Positions 18,053-27,239 are shown, numbered from the stretch's first letter. The stretch is DNA of 64,000 nt from Nostocoides sp. F2B08 (GCF_009184895.1 NZ_WESE01000005.1:186001-250000), one strand, 5' to 3'. Numbers and translations: made by a program. Notes: a model not told the origin generated them from the sequence alone.

Positions 18053-18144
18053 GCACTGCGTGAGTTGCGGCACCCGGTCGGCGCGCGCGGACCGGGCGGC
18101 CGGGACGATCACGGGCCGGTGTCGGGAGCGGGGCAGGCGATGTC

Positions 18145-18150
18145 TAGCCT
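18145..18150 (+). promoter_or_regulatory. -10 element, leaderless type
   Basis: TAGCCT is followed by 7 bases and then ATG 18158. Confidence 0.6.
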
Positions 18151-18157
18151 TGGGGCC

Positions 18158-18508
18158 ATGGACTTCCTCTACCAGCTCATCGTCGTCGCGCACTTCCTCG
18201 GACTGGCCGCCCTGATCGGTGGCTGGATCGCCACACGGGTCGGCTCGACTGCGCTCTCGCCGGTGGTCTGGGGTGCTCGGGTCCAGCTGCTCACGGGTCT
18301 GTTGCTCGTGGGCATCGCCGAGATGACGAGCGACGCCGAGCTCAACCACATCAAGATCGGGGTCAAGCTCATCGTCGCGGTCGCGGTCGTCGCCGCGGCA
18401 GAGATCGCCGCGGCCCGCGCCAAGCGCGGCGAGCCCAAGCCGCAGCTCGTCGACGCCGCCGGTGCGCTCGGGGTCCTCAACGTCCTGGTCGCGGTCCTCT
18501 GGACCTGA
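18158..18508 (+). CDS. Small integral membrane protein, about four transmembrane helices
   Basis: 116 residues, almost entirely hydrophobic helices (DFLYQLIVVAHFLGLAALIGG; VQLLTGLLLVGIAEM; IKIGVKLIVAVAVVAAAEIA; a last helix at the C-terminus). Conserved-looking but unnamed actinobacterial membrane protein; no catalytic motif. The ATG is fixed by the TAGCCT hexamer 7 bases upstream; the longer frame from 18065 is rejected. Convergent with the quinone oxidoreductase gene, 12 bp apart. Confidence 0.75.
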   Translation: MDFLYQLIVVAHFLGLAALIGGWIATRVGSTALSPVVWGARVQLLTGLLLVGIAEMTSDAELNHIKIGVKLIVAVAVVAAAEIAAARAKRGEPKPQLVDAAGALGVLNVLVAVLWT

Positions 18509-18520
18509 CCGGGCAGACTG

Positions 18521-19498
18521 TCAGGGGATGAGGAGCAGCTTGCCGGTCGAGGTGCGTGACTCCAGAGCCTCGTATGCGTCGGCCGCCTGCTCCAGCGGGT
18601 AGCGACCTCCGATGTCGACCGTAAGCGAGCCGTCTCCCACCGCGGCGAAGACCTCCTCGGCGCGCCACAGCAGCTCGTCCCGGGTCGCGATGTAGTGGGC
18701 CAGGCTCGGCCTGGTGACGAACAGCGAGCCCTTGGCGTTCAGGCGCTGGAGGTCGAACGGCGGCACCGGGCCGCTGGCCGCGCCGTAGAGCGCCAGGAGC
18801 CCGCGGGGCCGCAGGGAATCCAGCGACGCGTCGAACGTGGCCGCGCCGACACCGTCGTAGACCACGTCGACCCCGCTGCCCCCGGTCGCCTCCCGGACGG
18901 CGGCGGCGATGTCGTCGTCGGCGCTGTAGTCGATGGTGACCTCAGCCCCGCGATCACGTGCGAGCTCGCATTTGTCCGCCGACCCGGCGGTCGCCACGAC
19001 GCGACCCCCACGCGCGACGACGAGCTGCGTGAGCAGCTGACCGACCCCTCCGGCGGCCGCGTGGACCAGTGCCCATGTGCCGGGGCGGACGGCATAGGTA
19101 TCGGTGACGAGGTAGTGCGCCGTCATGCCCTGGAGCAGCACCGCAGCAGCGGTGTGGGCGTCGAGGCTGTCCGGGACGGGCACCACCTGGTCAGCCGGCA
19201 CCACCGCACGGCTCGCCGCGCTTCCGAGGCTCATCGCCCAGGCGACCCGGTCGCCCACCGCCACGCGGTCCACGCCCTCCCCGACTGCGGCGACCACGCC
19301 CGCCGCCTCGGAGCCGAGGACGAACGGTGTCGGGTTCGGGTAGCGACCCTCGCGCTGGTAGACATCGATGAAGTTGACCCCGGCCGCCTCGACGGTCACC
19401 GCCACCTCGCCCGGACCGGGGTCGGTGGCCTCCCGGGACTCGACGGCGAGGACGCCGCGGTCCCCATGGGTCGTCACGGTGAGGGCGCGCTCGGTCAT
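18521..19498 (-). CDS. qor: NADPH:quinone oxidoreductase, zinc-free MDR family
   Basis: 325 residues of the medium-chain dehydrogenase/reductase superfamily, zeta-crystallin-like branch. A GroES-like N-terminal domain (AAGVNFIDVYQREGRYP) is followed by the family signature in the Rossmann domain, VHAAAGGVGQLLTQLV. The zinc ligands of alcohol dehydrogenases are missing. It reduces quinones or related carbonyl compounds with NADPH; the physiological substrate cannot be told from sequence. A TTTAAT hexamer 6 bases upstream of the ATG suggests leaderless transcription. Confidence 0.92.
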   Translation of the reverse strand: MTERALTVTTHGDRGVLAVESREATDPGPGEVAVTVEAAGVNFIDVYQREGRYPNPTPFVLGSEAAGVVAAVGEGVDRVAVGDRVAWAMSLGSAASRAVVPADQVVPVPDSLDAHTAAAVLLQGMTAHYLVTDTYAVRPGTWALVHAAAGGVGQLLTQLVVARGGRVVATAGSADKCELARDRGAEVTIDYSADDDIAAAVREATGGSGVDVVYDGVGAATFDASLDSLRPRGLLALYGAASGPVPPFDLQRLNAKGSLFVTRPSLAHYIATRDELLWRAEEVFAAVGDGSLTVDIGGRYPLEQAADAYEALESRTSTGKLLLIP

Positions 19499-19504
19499 CA
19501 GTCC

Positions 19505-19510
19505 ATTAAA
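19505..19510 (-). promoter_or_regulatory. -10 element of qor
   Basis: TTTAAT on the minus strand, 6 bases before the ATG; close to the TATAAT consensus. Confidence 0.6.
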
Positions 19511-19520
19511 GCCCCGGTCC

Positions 19521-20249
19521 TCAGCCGTTCAGCGGCACGACGCCGAACATCTCGCCCAGTCTGTTGGCACCGAGTCCGTGCTGGGCGGCGACCCGGCCAC
19601 CCCAGCCGCGCAGGAGGACCTCGAGGTCGGTGCGGTGCCCGGTCTGGGAGGAGTGCTCGAGGAGGGCCGTCACCTTCCGGTCGAACGTGTCCGTGACGTC
19701 GACGGCGTGGGTCGGATGCGGATGTGCCATCAACCAGATCTCACCCACCTTCCACGGGTCGAGCCCCTCGTCGAGCAGTTCCGGCCAGGCGAACGGGTTC
19801 TCGGCGGCGGGGTAGCAGGCGCGGACAGTCGCCTCACCGGCCGCGAGGTGGTCCGGGTGGGACGCCTGCAGCCGGTCGTACCACCGCTCGGGACTCTGAC
19901 ACAGCACCCGCTGCGGCCGGACGTCGCGAATGACCCGGACGATGTCGCGCTGCAGGTCGAAGGTCGGCTCGAGCCAGCCGTCGCGGTACCCGTCGAGGAA
20001 GCGCACGTCATGGATCCCGAGGTGGGCGGATGCGGCTCGCTGCTCGGCCTCCCGCATCGCCGGCATCCCGGCAGCGTCGGCATCCGCAAGGCCGCCCTGC
20101 TCGCCCCGGGTGACGACGAGAAGGGTGACCGCTATCCCCGCGTCGCTCCATCGGGCGAGGGTGCCGGCGCATCCGAAGTCGGCGTCGTCGGGGTGGGCGG
20201 CGACGACGAGCGCTCGCTCGACCGTCGTGTCGTCTCGGGGTGTGGTCAC
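19521..20249 (-). CDS. PIG-L / LmbE family zinc deacetylase
   Basis: 242 residues. The zinc-binding motif AHPDDADFGCAG has His19 and Asp22 near the N-terminus, and HPDH in the middle supplies a further ligand. The family includes MshB and Mca of mycothiol metabolism and GlcNAc-PI deacetylases, so an N-acetylglucosaminyl conjugate is the likely substrate type; the exact one is unknown. GTG 20249 is chosen because TAGCCT lies exactly 7 bases before it; the longer frame to 20618 is a shadow of the neighbouring hydrolase. Confidence 0.88.
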   Translation of the reverse strand: MTTPRDDTTVERALVVAAHPDDADFGCAGTLARWSDAGIAVTLLVVTRGEQGGLADADAAGMPAMREAEQRAASAHLGIHDVRFLDGYRDGWLEPTFDLQRDIVRVIRDVRPQRVLCQSPERWYDRLQASHPDHLAAGEATVRACYPAAENPFAWPELLDEGLDPWKVGEIWLMAHPHPTHAVDVTDTFDRKVTALLEHSSQTGHRTDLEVLLRGWGGRVAAQHGLGANRLGEMFGVVPLNG

Positions 20250-20256
20250 CGGGCCA

Positions 20257-20262
20257 AGGCTA
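20257..20262 (-). promoter_or_regulatory. -10 element of the LmbE-type gene
   Basis: TAGCCT on the minus strand with 7 bases to GTG 20249. Confidence 0.55.
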
Positions 20263-20274
20263 TGCGTCTGCACC

Positions 20275-21990
20275 TCACGGCCCGAGGGCGGTCCGGCCGT
20301 TGCTCGAGATGGCATCGACGATGCCGTCGAGGTCGCCGCCGGGGTCGCCCCCGAGGACCGCGGCCATCGCAGGGACGACCTCGGTGTCGTACCGGTGCCC
20401 CTCTCCCTGCGGGGCCGAGTTCGCCCAGCCCAGGTCGGCCGAGACCTGCCAGAAGGTGACGAACGGGGCCCAGGACATCTGTTCGGCAGGCGAGCCCTGT
20501 CGGGTCTCGTCAAGCCAGTCGGGGGTGCGGTAGAGCAGTCGCGGATGCCACCACACGACGGGGTCGGACCGGTTCTGTAGGTAGACGATGCGGGGCTCGC
20601 CCCAGGGCCCCAGCCCACGGCCGAACTGGTCGGCCTCGAGCTCGTCGGGCTCCGACGCGAAGCGCACGTGCCGACCGTCGTCCACGACGGGCAGCACCTG
20701 GGTCGAGCTCATCACCCTGGACTCGGTGATCTCCTCGTGCAGGGGCGTGAAGCCCGGGGTGCCGGTGAAGAGTGCGCCGTCCACTCGGTCCACCATGTCG
20801 TCGAGCGAGTCGAAGGCTGCGTTCGCGCCATAGGCCCCGAGCGACTCCCCGGACAGGTACAGCTCGGGGCGGCTCGCTTCCGGCAGCTCGTCGAGCGCGG
20901 TCTCGACGGCCGTGATGAGAGCCGTTCCGGCCTCGGGTGGGGTCGTGGCGCTCTCGATGAAGGCGAGGGCCGACGGCAGGGTGGAGTACTGCATGGCCGC
21001 GACCGCGGAGTCACCGCCGAGGAGGAACTCGAACGAGGACGGGACCCATTCGTTGATCCACCCGGTGCCTGTGGTCACGATGAGCAGGACGGCCCGCCGC
21101 TCGAAGGCCCCCGTCCGCTCCAGCTCGGCCACCACGGCGGCGGCGGTGTCCTCGAGGTCACGGCCCCGGGTGAGCCCCGCATACACCCGAATGGGGTCGA
21201 CGGCGCCGCCGTCGGTCACCTCGGCGATCTCGTCCCGGGACGGGCCGGAGCTCACGAAGGTCCGTCCGGCGTGCCCCAGCGAGGCCCACGACTCGGCGGA
21301 TTCCGGGCCACCGGACCGCAGCGGGCTCTGTGGTGGGGCGTCCTGCAAACCACGGGCGTTGACCGTGTCGGCGTTGCTCACCGCGCGCGCGACGAAGGTG
21401 TCGACGACCAGACGGTCGACGGCGATACCCACCAGGGCGATGACGAGGATCGCGGCAATGGCCTGGGCGGCCCAGCGCGGCAGAGCGCGCCGCAGCTGCC
21501 GGGACGTGAGGGACACCAGGGCGCTCAGGCCCTCCCAGACGCCCATGAGCAGCGCGAAGACGAGGAGTGCGACGCCGGTCGCGTAGAGGATCTCCAGCGC
21601 GGTGGGGGCCTCGGTCCCGACGATCTCCGCCGTGCGCTGATGGCGTCGGAGCATGGCGAACGGCGTGACCAGCAGGATGACGCCGAGGACGATCGGCCAC
21701 CCCCACAGCAGGAGCCGGCGGGCCTCCGGGCGCATGGTCACCTCGAGCCCGGCCCATCGGCCGATCGCCCCGCCGAGGGTCTCGAGGAGGCGGCCCACCG
21801 CATACCCGAACGTGCCGCAGAGGCCCGCGATGGCGCCCTGCACCAGCCAGGTCCTCGGCAGCAGCGACGGGGTTATGGACGCCAGGTAGCCCGCCAGCCC
21901 GAGGAGGGTGCTCAGGAGGTGGGAGCGGCGCGCCCAGGGGCGCAGCGCGCCCGCGAGCCGTCCGACGGCGGCGGAGGCGGGGCTGGTCAC
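20275..21990 (-). CDS. Integral membrane alpha/beta hydrolase (Abhydrolase_9 family)
   Basis: 571 residues. The N-terminal ~210 residues hold about five transmembrane helices (family N-terminal domain), followed by an alpha/beta hydrolase domain that probably lies outside the membrane. The nucleophile elbow is LYLSGESLGAYG, with Ser in GESLG. Family members are unassigned actinobacterial lipase or esterase-like enzymes. GTG 21990 overlaps the stop of the upstream polymerase gene (GTGA), so the pair is translationally coupled, an odd partner for a DNA-repair enzyme. Confidence 0.88.
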   Translation of the reverse strand: MTSPASAAVGRLAGALRPWARRSHLLSTLLGLAGYLASITPSLLPRTWLVQGAIAGLCGTFGYAVGRLLETLGGAIGRWAGLEVTMRPEARRLLLWGWPIVLGVILLVTPFAMLRRHQRTAEIVGTEAPTALEILYATGVALLVFALLMGVWEGLSALVSLTSRQLRRALPRWAAQAIAAILVIALVGIAVDRLVVDTFVARAVSNADTVNARGLQDAPPQSPLRSGGPESAESWASLGHAGRTFVSSGPSRDEIAEVTDGGAVDPIRVYAGLTRGRDLEDTAAAVVAELERTGAFERRAVLLIVTTGTGWINEWVPSSFEFLLGGDSAVAAMQYSTLPSALAFIESATTPPEAGTALITAVETALDELPEASRPELYLSGESLGAYGANAAFDSLDDMVDRVDGALFTGTPGFTPLHEEITESRVMSSTQVLPVVDDGRHVRFASEPDELEADQFGRGLGPWGEPRIVYLQNRSDPVVWWHPRLLYRTPDWLDETRQGSPAEQMSWAPFVTFWQVSADLGWANSAPQGEGHRYDTEVVPAMAAVLGGDPGGDLDGIVDAISSNGRTALGP

Positions 21991-22982
21991 GGCCGGTCGT
22001 CGTCCTCGTCCTCGTCAGGGTCGGGGGCCGGTGCCGCCCCGGCCGCCTCGTCTCGGTCGGCCCACTCGAGGAGCGGGGCGATGTCGAACGGGTGCTCATC
22101 GATGTCGGCGTGGAGGTCGCCGACCTCGGCGAAGCGGTCCGGCATCGTCGCGATGGTGAAGTCGGCCGGCTCGGCCGAGTCGACCTCGTCCCACCGCAAC
22201 GGCGCCGACACCCGCCCCTCCGGTGTCCCGCGCACCGAGTAGGCCGCCGCAATCGTGTGGTCCCGGGCGTTCTGGTTGTAGTCGACGAAGACCGCACTCG
22301 GGTCCCGGTCGCGTCGCCACCATGCGGTCGTGACCTCATCGGGTATGCGGCGCTCCACCTCCCGGGCGAAGGCCAGGGCGGCGCGGCGCACGTCGGAGAA
22401 GCCGTGGTCCGGTGGGATGCGCACGTAGACGTGGAGTCCCCGCCCGCCACTGGTCTTCGGGTATCCGCGGGCGCCGAGCTCGTCGAGGATCTCGTGGGCG
22501 ATGGCGGCGGCCCGCCGCACCGAGGCGTAGGGCGCCTCCGGCATGGGGTCGAGGTCGATTCGCCACTCGTCGGGAGACTCGGTGTCGGCACGCCGGGAGT
22601 TCCAGGGGTGGAACTCGACGGTGCTCATCTGGACGGCCCACACGACGTCGGCGAGCCGGGTGACGCAGAGCTCGTCCGCGTGCAGACCCCAGCGCGGGAA
22701 GTGCAGCCGGACCGTCTCGACCCACGGAGGCGCGCCGCGGGGGAGCCGCTTCTGGTGGACCTTCTCGCCGTCGACCCCGTCCGGGAACCGATGCAGCATG
22801 CACGGACGCTCGCGGAGGGCGTTGACGATGCCCGGCCCAACCGCCAGGTAGTACCGCGCCAGGTCCAGCTTGGTCTCGCCGCGGGCGGAGAAGTACGGCC
22901 GGTCGGGGTTGCTGATCCGCACGTCGAACCCGTCGACGTCGAGGACGACCGGGTCCCCGAACTGTCCCTTTCGTGCGGCCAT
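21987..22982 (-). CDS. ligD: Stand-alone LigD-type primase-polymerase domain
   Basis: 331 residues of the archaeo-eukaryotic primase superfamily, LigD polymerase branch, used in non-homologous end joining or gap filling. The catalytic Asp143 and Asp145 are in WRIDLDPMP, and KTSGGRGLHVYV is the conserved nucleotide-binding stretch. No ligase or nuclease domain is fused and no ku gene is in the window. The acidic tail (PDPDEDEDDD) is unusual. ATG 22982 is set by TAGCCT 7 bases upstream; the 1085-residue open frame that extends upstream is not real. Named by domain, not as a full LigD. Confidence 0.93.
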   Translation of the reverse strand: MAARKGQFGDPVVLDVDGFDVRISNPDRPYFSARGETKLDLARYYLAVGPGIVNALRERPCMLHRFPDGVDGEKVHQKRLPRGAPPWVETVRLHFPRWGLHADELCVTRLADVVWAVQMSTVEFHPWNSRRADTESPDEWRIDLDPMPEAPYASVRRAAAIAHEILDELGARGYPKTSGGRGLHVYVRIPPDHGFSDVRRAALAFAREVERRIPDEVTTAWWRRDRDPSAVFVDYNQNARDHTIAAAYSVRGTPEGRVSAPLRWDEVDSAEPADFTIATMPDRFAEVGDLHADIDEHPFDIAPLLEWADRDEAAGAAPAPDPDEDEDDDRP

Positions 22983-22989
22983 GGTCCCA

Positions 22990-22995
22990 AGGCTA
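22990..22995 (-). promoter_or_regulatory. -10 element of the ligD-type gene
   Basis: TAGCCT on the minus strand, 7 bases from the ATG; half of a divergent pair with the element at 23043-23048. Confidence 0.6.
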
Positions 22996-23042
22996 GGACG
23001 TCCTGTCGCCAGGGCGCACCATCCCCGGCCCGCACAGGTCGT

Positions 23043-23048
23043 TAGGCT
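23043..23048 (+). promoter_or_regulatory. -10 element of the SRPBCC gene
   Basis: TAGGCT followed by 7 bases and ATG 23056. Confidence 0.6.
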
Positions 23049-23055
23049 CGGCACC

Positions 23056-23556
23056 ATGTCCGACCAGGCTCCCCCACAGACCACGGCCCACGGTGACCAG
23101 GTCTCCGTCCAACGACTCATCGCGGCCCCTCCCGAACGCATCTTCGACCTCCTGGCCGATCCGGAACGGCACAGCGAGATCGACGGATCGGGCACCGTCG
23201 TCAAACCCCGTTCCTCGCGCGGCGAACGGCGTCTCGGCCTGGGCGACAGCTTCGGGATGGACATGAACTGGAAGGTCGCGTACTCGACCAAGAACGTCGT
23301 CACCGAGTTCGAGGAGAACCGCCGGATCGCGTGGCGCACGCTCGCCCCGGCGCCCTTGGACAAGCTCTTCACCGGTCGGACCTGGCGGTACGAGCTCGAG
23401 CCACAGGACGGTGGCACGCTGGTGCGGGAGACATGGGACATCAGCACCGAGGCCTGGCCGGCCCGGCCCGTCGTGCGGCGTCTGGGGGAGCAGACCAGGC
23501 GCAACATGGCTCGTACGCTCGAGCGGATCGAGAAGGTCGTCACGGCCTCGAGCTGA
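23056..23556 (+). CDS. SRPBCC (START-like) family protein
   Basis: 166 residues. The START-like fold is indicated by RLIAAPPERIFDLLADPERHSEIDG near the N-terminus in short form (IAAPPERIFDLLADPERH), the middle strands IAWRTLAP and YELEPQDGGTLVRETWD, and a long C-terminal helix. Such proteins bind hydrophobic ligands or act as polyketide cyclase-like enzymes; no ligand can be named. It is transcribed divergently from the ligD-type gene with 73 bp between starts and precedes pcrA by 56 bp on the same strand. Confidence 0.82.
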   Translation: MSDQAPPQTTAHGDQVSVQRLIAAPPERIFDLLADPERHSEIDGSGTVVKPRSSRGERRLGLGDSFGMDMNWKVAYSTKNVVTEFEENRRIAWRTLAPAPLDKLFTGRTWRYELEPQDGGTLVRETWDISTEAWPARPVVRRLGEQTRRNMARTLERIEKVVTASS

Positions 23557-23612
23557 GGCTCTCCGGACCCGAACCGGGACTGTCCGCCGATCGGCTTAGG
23601 CTGGAGGTCGAG

Positions 23613-26051
23613 ATGAGCACCCTCTTCGACGACCTGTTCGGTCCTGACGTCCCCCGACCTGCCGGAACCGTGTCCGCCGACCCGCGGACGACGCCCGTGA
23701 CGGAGGCCGGCGTGCCGACCTGGGCGGATCAGGTCGGAGCCGACCAGGGCGCGCCCACGCGTCCCCGTCCCGACCCGGAGGATCTTCTCGAGGGCCTCAA
23801 CCCGCGCCAGCGGGAGGCGGTGCTCCATGAGGGCGGCCCCCTCCTCATCGTCGCCGGTGCCGGCTCGGGGAAGACTCGGGTCCTCACCAACCGGATCGCC
23901 TACCTGCTCGCGGCACGTGGGGTGCAGCCGGGGCAGGTCCTCGCGATCACCTTCACCAACAAGGCCGCCGCCGAGATGCGGGAGCGCGTCGAGGCGCTCG
24001 TGGGCGGGCGATCGCGAGCGATGTGGGTCTCCACCTTCCACAGCGCCTGTGTCCGGATCCTGCGGCGCGAGGCGGCCAAGGTCGGGTTGAAGTCGACGTT
24101 CTCGATCTACGACGCGGCCGACAGCCACCGCCTGATGGCTCTCGTCATGCGTGACCTCGACCTGGATCCGAAGCGCTACCCCCCGCGCTCCTTCAGCCAC
24201 CAGGTGAGCAACCTCAAGAACGAGCTGATCGACGAGGAGACCTATGCCGCCGGCGTCGGCGAGTCCTCGACCCATCGCGAGCAGCTCCTCGCGCAGGCCT
24301 ACACGATGTACCAGCAACGGCTGCGGGCCGCCAACGCGCTGGACTTCGACGACCTCATCATGACGACGGTCCACATGCTCCAGGCATTCCCGGAGGTCGC
24401 CGAGCACTACCGTCGTCGGTTCCGCCACGTCCTCGTCGACGAGTACCAGGACACCAATCACGCCCAGTACGTCCTCATCCGCGAGCTCGTGGGAGGAGCG
24501 GGGGCGACCGTGTCGACGCCCGAGGGCGCTCCCGCCGTCGAGCCGGCCGAGCTCGTCGTGGTCGGCGATGCCGACCAGTCGATCTATGCGTTCCGGGGCG
24601 CGACGATCCGCAACATCGTCGAGTTCGAGAAGGACTACCCCGACGCCGACACCATCGTGCTCGAGCAGAACTACCGCTCGACCCAGACGATCCTGTCGGC
24701 CGCCAATGCCGTGATCGCGCGCAACGAGGGGCGCCGCAAGAAGAATCTCTGGTCCGAGGCGGGGGCGGGATCGCGGATCATCGGCTACGTCGGGGACTCC
24801 GAGCACGACGAGGCGGCATTCGTGGCCCGCACGATCGACCGGCTGGCCGACGAGCATGGCGTCAAACCACGCGACGTCGCCGTCTTCTACCGCACGAACG
24901 CGCAGTCGCGCGCGCTCGAGGAGGTGTTCGTCAGGGTCGGCCTGCCCTACAAGGTCGTCGGCGGGACCCGCTTCTACGAACGTCGAGAGGTCAAGGACGC
25001 CCTCGCATACCTGCGGGTCGTCTCCAACCCCGCCGACACGGTCAACCTGCGCCGCATCGTCAACGTCCCCAAGCGCGGGATCGGGGACCGGGCCCAAGCG
25101 TGCGTCGCGGCGCTCGCCGAGCGCGAGCGCATCCCGTACGTCGCCGCACTGGGCCGTCCCGAGGACGCTCCCGGCATCGCCACGCGGTCGGTGACGGCCA
25201 TCAAGGGTTTCACCGCGCTCCTCGAAGAGCTCGGGCGGGTGCACGCGGACGAGGACTCCGGCGTGGGCGACCTTCTCGAGGCGGTGCTCGAGCGGTCCGG
25301 CTATCTCGCCGAGCTGCGGGCGAGCCGCGACCCCCAGGACGAGTCGCGGCTCGAGAACCTCGCCGAGCTCGTGTCGGTGGCCCGCGAGTTCGACGAGAAC
25401 CGCGCCGAGACGGGGGAGGCCTACAGCCTGGAGGACTTCCTCGAGCGGGTCTCACTCGTCGCCGACGCCGACGAGATCCCGGACGGCCCGGAGGCCGACG
25501 ACGGGGTCGTCACGCTGATGACCTTGCACACGGCGAAGGGTCTGGAGTTCCCCGTCGTCTTCCTCACGGGGATGGAGGACGGCACGTTCCCGCACCTGCG
25601 GTCCCTCGGTGAGCCGAAGGAGCTCGAGGAGGAGCGTCGCCTCGCCTATGTCGGCATCACCCGGGCACGGGAGCGGCTCCATCTCTCGCGCGCCGCCGTG
25701 CGCTCTGCGTTCGGTCAGCCGATGTACCAGCCGGCCTCGCGGTTCCTCGACGAGATTCCGGACGAGCTCGTCGAGTGGGAGCGTGAGCAGTCGGCCGCGG
25801 CGGTGGGGTACCGCCGAGCCGGTGAGCCGGCGGTCGCCACGCTCGCGGCCCGGCCCGGTGTGCGAGCTCGCGGGACCCGCCCGGTGCCGTCACTCGCATC
25901 GGGTGACCGGGTCACCCACGACACGTTCGGTCTCGGCACGGTGACGGCTGTGACCGGTGAAGGTGATCGCGCCCAGGCCGAGGTCGACTTCGGGCCGGAG
26001 ACCGGGGTCAAGCGGCTGTTGCTGCGGTTCGCACCACTCGAGAAGCTCTGA
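23613..26051 (+). CDS. pcrA: ATP-dependent DNA helicase PcrA/UvrD
   Basis: 812 residues, superfamily 1A 3'-5' helicase for repair and replication restart. Helicase motifs in order: Q-motif LNPRQREAV, Walker A AGAGSGKTRVLT (Lys87), Walker B VDEYQDTNHAQY, motif III GDADQSIYAFRG, motif IV YRSTQTI, motif V LMTLHTAKGLEFPVVFL, motif VI RRLAYVGITRAR. The C-terminal Tudor-like end (SGDRVTHDTFGLGTVTAV) fits PcrA, which uses it to contact RNA polymerase. ATG 23613 follows GGAGG; the frame upstream to 23331 belongs to the shadow of the SRPBCC gene. Confidence 0.97.
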   Translation: MSTLFDDLFGPDVPRPAGTVSADPRTTPVTEAGVPTWADQVGADQGAPTRPRPDPEDLLEGLNPRQREAVLHEGGPLLIVAGAGSGKTRVLTNRIAYLLAARGVQPGQVLAITFTNKAAAEMRERVEALVGGRSRAMWVSTFHSACVRILRREAAKVGLKSTFSIYDAADSHRLMALVMRDLDLDPKRYPPRSFSHQVSNLKNELIDEETYAAGVGESSTHREQLLAQAYTMYQQRLRAANALDFDDLIMTTVHMLQAFPEVAEHYRRRFRHVLVDEYQDTNHAQYVLIRELVGGAGATVSTPEGAPAVEPAELVVVGDADQSIYAFRGATIRNIVEFEKDYPDADTIVLEQNYRSTQTILSAANAVIARNEGRRKKNLWSEAGAGSRIIGYVGDSEHDEAAFVARTIDRLADEHGVKPRDVAVFYRTNAQSRALEEVFVRVGLPYKVVGGTRFYERREVKDALAYLRVVSNPADTVNLRRIVNVPKRGIGDRAQACVAALAERERIPYVAALGRPEDAPGIATRSVTAIKGFTALLEELGRVHADEDSGVGDLLEAVLERSGYLAELRASRDPQDESRLENLAELVSVAREFDENRAETGEAYSLEDFLERVSLVADADEIPDGPEADDGVVTLMTLHTAKGLEFPVVFLTGMEDGTFPHLRSLGEPKELEEERRLAYVGITRARERLHLSRAAVRSAFGQPMYQPASRFLDEIPDELVEWEREQSAAAVGYRRAGEPAVATLAARPGVRARGTRPVPSLASGDRVTHDTFGLGTVTAVTGEGDRAQAEVDFGPETGVKRLLLRFAPLEKL

Positions 26052-26267
26052 GGCCCTGGGAGAGTGCCTCCGCTGCGCGACCCCTGCTCCGTGAGTCACT
26101 GGTTCCTCCGCCGATCGCGCGGCGCAACTGCGGTCCCGTGAGCGAGTGTCGGTCTCACCGAGGAGTGTCGGTCGCGTCGCGGAGCGATCGCCGCGGTCGG
26201 GGCGGCGGCGTCAGCGGCGGGGGGTGTCAGTGCGGTGGGATGTCGCCGGCGGCGCGAGGCCGCTGGA

Positions 26268-27071
26268 TCAGAGGCTCAGGCCCTTGGAGCGGAGCCAGCC
26301 GATGGGGTCGACCGGCTCGCCGTTCTCGCCGCCGGGGCGAACCTCGAAGTGCAGGTGCGGGCCGTAGGACCGGCCGGTGTTGCCCGAGCCGCCGAGCTTC
26401 TCGCCGGGTGCGACCCGCTGGCCGACGCTGACGGAGAAGTAGTCCATGTGGCAGTACCGGGTCACGGTGCCGTCCCAGTGCTCGACCCAGACGTTGTTGC
26501 CGCAGGCCCCGGTGTGGGACGCCTTGAGCACCGTCCCGGATGACACCGAGTAGAGAGGGGTCCCGACCGGGGCGGCCAGGTCGATGCCGGCATGCAAGCG
26601 TCCCCACCGCGACCCGAAGCCGGAGGTGTAGTTGTACTTGCCCATCGGCATGACCCACTTCTGGGCGGCCTTGCGAGCCTCTTCCTCGGCCTTCTTCTTG
26701 GCCTCCTCGGCCTTCTTCTTGGCGAGGGCCTCGCGCTCCTTCTCCCGGGCGACGCGCTCGGCCTCCTGCTCACGACCCTGCAGCAGGGCGGCCTGGTCGG
26801 TGGTGGCGCTGCGACGCTCCGCGAGGGCTGCCGTGTCGTCACGGATCTCGGTGACCTGGCTCTGGGCCAGTGCGAGGTCGACGGGTGTCGTCTTCAGCTC
26901 GAGCGGTGCGGAGCCGGCCATCGACGCTCCCGTGGTCGTGAGGACCAGGGTGGCGGCTGCGGCGGTGGGAAGGGCGAACTGCGGCGTGAGCGCGCGCGGG
27001 AGGGTGCGCTTGCGGGAGGCTCGGTGCCGTCCGGGCGTCCGATGACGGCCGGAATACGAGCTGGAACTCAA
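26268..27071 (-). CDS. M23 family metallopeptidase (peptidoglycan endopeptidase)
   Basis: 267 residues. The basic head is followed by a hydrophobic segment (about 33-53), suggesting export or an N-terminal anchor. A Lys/Glu/Ala-rich coiled coil spans about 75-138, then the LytM/M23 domain with zinc-binding RLHAGIDLAAP and HLHFEVRPGG. It cuts peptide crossbridges in the wall or activates another hydrolase. TTG 27071 is the best start (AAGGA 9 bases upstream); no ATG fits the frame near it. The 5' leader of about 130 bases was inspected for a cyclic-di-AMP riboswitch and none was recognised. Confidence 0.9.
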   Translation of the reverse strand: MSSSSYSGRHRTPGRHRASRKRTLPRALTPQFALPTAAAATLVLTTTGASMAGSAPLELKTTPVDLALAQSQVTEIRDDTAALAERRSATTDQAALLQGREQEAERVAREKEREALAKKKAEEAKKKAEEEARKAAQKWVMPMGKYNYTSGFGSRWGRLHAGIDLAAPVGTPLYSVSSGTVLKASHTGACGNNVWVEHWDGTVTRYCHMDYFSVSVGQRVAPGEKLGGSGNTGRSYGPHLHFEVRPGGENGEPVDPIGWLRSKGLSL

Positions 27072-27211
27072 CGAAACAGTCCTTACAGGCAGGGGCAGAT
27101 CAGGTCAGAACGGGTGATGCAGGGGAAAAGCACAGGAAAACAGCACTGGTGCAGGGGTGCGTCAGTGCTGTCGTCGCCACGTCGCGGCAGGGTGCGAAGT
27201 GGCTTTCATTT

Positions 27212-27239
27212 ACCCTAGCGTAACCATTCCGTTATGCAA
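27212..27239 (-). promoter_or_regulatory. Sigma-70-type promoter of the M23 peptidase gene
   Basis: On the minus strand: TTGCAT (27239-27234), a 16-bp spacer, then TAGGGT (27217-27212). Transcription would give a leader of about 135 bases before the TTG start. Confidence 0.55.

Noticed and set aside
22983-25244. Upstream extension of the LigD-type polymerase to 1085 residues
   Set aside because: The extra part is antisense to the SRPBCC and pcrA genes; a real start with -10 element exists at 22982.
26052-26267. Small gene between pcrA and the M23 peptidase
   Set aside because: Short frames there lack a start with ribosome binding site and are of low complexity; only a short direct repeat GAGTGTCGGTC is visible.
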